Part shown: positions 58,342 to 60,339 of the stretch, piece after piece | Numbering within the stretch: the stretch's first letter is position 1 | Layout of the letters: every line of letters begins with the position of its first letter | NCBI GenBank assembly: GCA_043773745.1 | Contig: JAYVEV010000076.1 | Location: 1-60,339, forward strand | Direction: 5' to 3' | DNA: 60,339 nucleotides | DNA from: UKL13-2 sp043773745 | GTDB lineage: Bacteria; Pseudomonadota; Gammaproteobacteria; Burkholderiales; Usitatibacteraceae | Notes under the pieces: model-generated | Databases searched by the model: none | The model's input: only the letters and a program-made list of their open reading frames with translations | What the model was told of the DNA's origin: nothing | Position numbers and translations under genes: made by a program

Positions 58342-59927
58342 CCATGCCACGCAACCCCGACACCATCGAACAACGGCGCTGCGTCATGCAGACCGAACTG
58401 GACGGGCACAAGTCACAGGCCGAACGCAACAAGCTGGGGCAATTTGCAACGCCAACCCAGCTTGCGCGTGATGTGCTGACCTATGGCTTGGGGTTGTTGC
58501 CTGAAGCAATGCCAGTGCGGTTTCTTGACCCCGCTCTCGGCACGGGATCGTTCTATTCCGCCCTACTGTCAACACTGGCAGGTCGGCCCGTGCAATCGGC
58601 GGTCGGGTTCGAGATTGACCCACACTACGGCGAACCATCAAAGGCGCTGTGGAAGGGAACACCCCTCAAGATCACGCTGGCCGATTTCACCCGCCAGTCG
58701 CCACCAACGGACGACAAGAAGCGCGCCAACCTGCTGATTTGCAACCCGCCCTATGTCCGACACCATCACTTGGATGGCGACGACAAGACCCGCCTTCAGG
58801 CCGCCGCGTGGGACACGTCCCACATCGCTTTGTCGGGACTGTCTGGCCTCTACTGCTACTTCATGGCCTTAGCGCATAGCTGGATGAGTAAAGGCGGCGT
58901 TGCAGGTTGGCTCATTCCCAGCGAGTTCATGGATGTGAACTACGGGCGGGCGCTCAAGGCGTATCTGCTGCGCGAAGTCACGCTGCTGCACATTCACCGT
59001 TTTGATCCGAACGACGTGCAATTTGATGATGCGCTCGTGTCGTCAGCAGTCGTGTGGTTCAAGAAAGAAAAGCCACCCGCCAATCATCGCGTGATGTTCT
59101 CGTATGGCGGCACGATGCAGCAACCGGCTGTCAGTAAGACCTTCTCGGTGCAAGACTTAGAACGCACCGACAAATGGACACGGTTTCCGCGCCAAGATGT
59201 TCAAGCAGACCATGACGGCTACCGTCTCGGCGATCTGTTCGCAATCAAGCGCGGGCTTGCCACCGGCGACAACGGATTTTTCATCGTCGATGAAGCCAAG
59301 GCGCAGAGCCTGAAGCTGCCGTCGAAGTTTCTGCGGCCAATCCTACCGAGCACACGCTACATCAAGGCCGATGAAATCAACGGCGACGCGGCGGGCATGC
59401 CACTGCTGGACAAGCGGCTGTACCTGATTGACTGCGACCGGCCAGAAGATGAAGTGCAACGGGACTACCCCGAACTTTGGACATACCTGCAAACCGGCTT
59501 GGATGATGTCTCATCACGCTACTTGTGCCGGTCGCGGCGCTTCTGGTACGCGCAGGAACGCCGCGCCGCCGCGCCGATTGTCTGCACCTACATTGGCCGT
59601 AGCGACCACGCCGGACGACCGTTCCGCTTCCTGTTGAACAACAGCAAAGCAACGGCGACGAATGTCTATCTCTGCCTGTATCCGCAGCCACTGCTGGCAA
59701 AGCAGCTTGCGCTGTACCCCAACGCGCTACGCCCGCTTTGGGAAGGCTTGAACGCGATCAGCAGGGAAACACTGCTTGCCAATGGCCGCGTCTATGGCGG
59801 CGGCATGCACAAGCTCGAACCGAAAGAACTAGCGAATGTGCCGGTTGATGAACTGGTGGCATTGGTCGGCCTCGGCATCAAACACAGTCCGCGACAGCTT
59901 GAGCTGGCCGAAAGAGTTGCAGCATAA
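58338..59927 (+). CDS. N6-adenine DNA methyltransferase of the XamI-type system
   Basis: This 529-residue gamma-class methyltransferase has the region LGQFATPTQLARDVL, the S-adenosylmethionine motif RFLDPALGTGSFYSAL and the catalytic NPPYVRHHHL, followed by a target-recognition part (residues about 290-500) with FFIVDEAKAQ and HKLEPKELANVPV. It should methylate an adenine in the same site that the adjacent endonuclease cuts (GTCGAC if like the prototype). The overlap with the endonuclease gene means the methylase comes second in the operon, so protective methylation must be secured by regulation. Confidence 0.88.
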   Translation: MTMPRNPDTIEQRRCVMQTELDGHKSQAERNKLGQFATPTQLARDVLTYGLGLLPEAMPVRFLDPALGTGSFYSALLSTLAGRPVQSAVGFEIDPHYGEPSKALWKGTPLKITLADFTRQSPPTDDKKRANLLICNPPYVRHHHLDGDDKTRLQAAAWDTSHIALSGLSGLYCYFMALAHSWMSKGGVAGWLIPSEFMDVNYGRALKAYLLREVTLLHIHRFDPNDVQFDDALVSSAVVWFKKEKPPANHRVMFSYGGTMQQPAVSKTFSVQDLERTDKWTRFPRQDVQADHDGYRLGDLFAIKRGLATGDNGFFIVDEAKAQSLKLPSKFLRPILPSTRYIKADEINGDAAGMPLLDKRLYLIDCDRPEDEVQRDYPELWTYLQTGLDDVSSRYLCRSRRFWYAQERRAAAPIVCTYIGRSDHAGRPFRFLLNNSKATATNVYLCLYPQPLLAKQLALYPNALRPLWEGLNAISRETLLANGRVYGGGMHKLEPKELANVPVDELVALVGLGIKHSPRQLELAERVAA

Positions 59928-60183
59928 AAGAAAGAAAAGAGGCACGAAGGGGTAGCTCTGCCACGAAATAATGGTCTGGGGCGTCTCAATTTACACGAAA
60001 AGTACGATTACCCCTTATCACAGCAAAAAAATCGTCGCCTTTACCGTACTCAACTTATGCAAGTTTGTCGTCAGAATCGGGAAGTTTTAATCGGGTTGTA
60101 AAGGCATAGATTTCGATGGTACTTGCCTAGCCTGAGAGTGAACGATGCCATTAATCTCAAGATAAACCCTCTAGTGTCAAACA

Positions 60184-60226
60184 GCGCCCAATACTTTCCA
60201 CTAATCAGCGTCCAATATTTTCCACT
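60184..60226. repeat. Two transposase-site repeats at an IS21-like end
   Basis: GCGCCCAATACTTTCCACT (60184-60202) and GCGTCCAATATTTTCCACT (60208-60226) match at 17 of 19 positions with a 24-bp period. The inner one overlaps the last codons of istB. Multiple repeats at the ends are a mark of IS21-family elements. Confidence 0.75.
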
Positions 60227-60339
60227 TTGTCGGTTTTTTTAGAGCGATTTTTACGCTGTTTAAAGCGGTATGAATCATTGCCTGTTTCCAGGATGTCGCA
60301 ATGATGAGTCACCCGATCCAGTAAAGCCGTCGTCATCTT
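60205..60339 (-). CDS. istB: IS21-family helper ATPase IstB, C-terminal fragment
   Basis: The last 44 codons of a minus-strand gene run into the window edge. Key residues are TALLDRVTHHCDILETGN and SYRFKQRKN, which is the conserved C-terminus of IstB (the AAA+ helper that assists the IstA transposase). The N-terminal part with the Walker motifs is outside the window. Confidence 0.85.
   Translation of the reverse strand, partial: KMTTALLDRVTHHCDILETGNDSYRFKQRKNRSKKTDKVENIGR

Larger units (their letters stand above)
51150..60339. mobile_element. Tn7-like transposon in comM, one end in the window
   Basis: Homology to comM stops at 51149 and a TGT terminus (TGTAAACCC) starts at 51150, followed 49 bases later by tnsA, tnsB, tnsC and tniQ. 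This is the classic layout of a Tn7-like element at its transposase end. The bases next to the end are CCCCC, which would be the 5-bp target duplication if the other end shows the same. The far end and 5' half of comM are not in the window, so how much of the sequence after 56,265 belongs to this element rather than to nested insertions is not known. No tnsE and no CRISPR-Cas genes are present, leaving TniQ as the only target selector seen. Confidence 0.85.
60175..60339 (-). mobile_element. IS21-family element, istB end only
   Basis: The element's terminus appears to begin with TGTCAAAC at 60175 and runs past the window end. Two copies of a 19-bp sequence spaced by 24 bases follow, as IS21-family ends have, and they adjoin the 3' end of istB. 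The rest of istB and istA lies outside. It is probably a nested insertion in the transposon cargo. Confidence 0.7.

Noticed and set aside
59978..60015. Tn3-family-like terminal repeat starting GGGGCGTCTCA
   Set aside because: It begins with GGGG as Tn3-family ends do, but lacks the TAAG-type inner end and no Tn3 transposase or resolvase is present.
51150..60339. CRISPR-associated transposon
   Set aside because: The tnsABC-tniQ set prompted a look for repeat-spacer arrays, Cas12k or Cascade genes. No array of regular repeats and no cas-like frame was seen.

Overview
The window reads as a stretch of betaproteobacterial chromosome (probably Burkholderiales or a close relative) with moderate GC. 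The clues are the order corB-like / ypjD-like / ffh, the rpsP-rimM-trmD-rplS operon, the xseB-ispA-dxs operon, a single-chain metH, and the general style of the proteins. No tRNA, rRNA or CRISPR array was seen. The organism assignment is inference from gene order and protein style, not from a marker-gene search.

Positions 1-50,490 are ordinary chromosome. At the left is a secreted protein of unknown function with its own terminator, then a divergent pair: another secreted unknown and a two-domain histidine phosphatase followed by a lone type II secretion pseudopilin. Next come a CorB-like membrane protein, a CcsA-like protein, the SRP protein Ffh, an amidase, the S16/RimM/TrmD/L19 operon, a zinc metallopeptidase, an AEC transporter, and a forward run yeiH-like / dapA-like / ogt / xerD / ybaK. 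After folB and plsY, two S9 peptidases converge on a shared bidirectional terminator. The second is the last gene of a likely operon with a Rieske oxygenase, a DMT transporter and a mercaptopyruvate sulfurtransferase. The isoprenoid genes xseB-ispA-dxs follow, then YcaQ-like / GST / Old Yellow Enzyme, an overlapping alpha/beta-hydrolase and patatin pair, a pabB-pabC fusion, metH, a DUF885 metalloprotein, sdaA, an M20 amidohydrolase, a rhodanese, and two MFS transporters.

At 51,149/51,150 the chromosome is broken. comM (yifB) is interrupted at the Gly-Gly-Gly codons and only its C-terminal 220 codons remain. Directly at the break starts a Tn7-like transposon with a TGT terminus and overlapping genes tnsA, tnsB, tnsC and tniQ. 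No tnsE or CRISPR-Cas genes accompany them. The TniQ protein carries a C-terminal region that looks like a tyrosine-recombinase catalytic fold with its first catalytic arginine replaced, so it may serve as a DNA-reading module for the comM target.

Beyond the transposition genes is a mosaic of cargo: a frameshifted small gene, an Rhs remnant, and a complete type II restriction-modification operon of the XamI kind (recognition GTCGAC in the prototype). That operon is headed by a 60-residue ribbon-helix-helix-like protein. The promoter in front of this small gene has two GTCGAC hexamers in tandem inside its spacer, and its predicted start point falls on the ATG, which would give a leaderless, self-regulated controller. 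The window ends inside the istB end of an IS21-family element. The other transposon end and the 5' half of comM lie outside the window. The strongest leads are the TniQ/recombinase-like fusion and the controller-operator arrangement of the restriction-modification operon.
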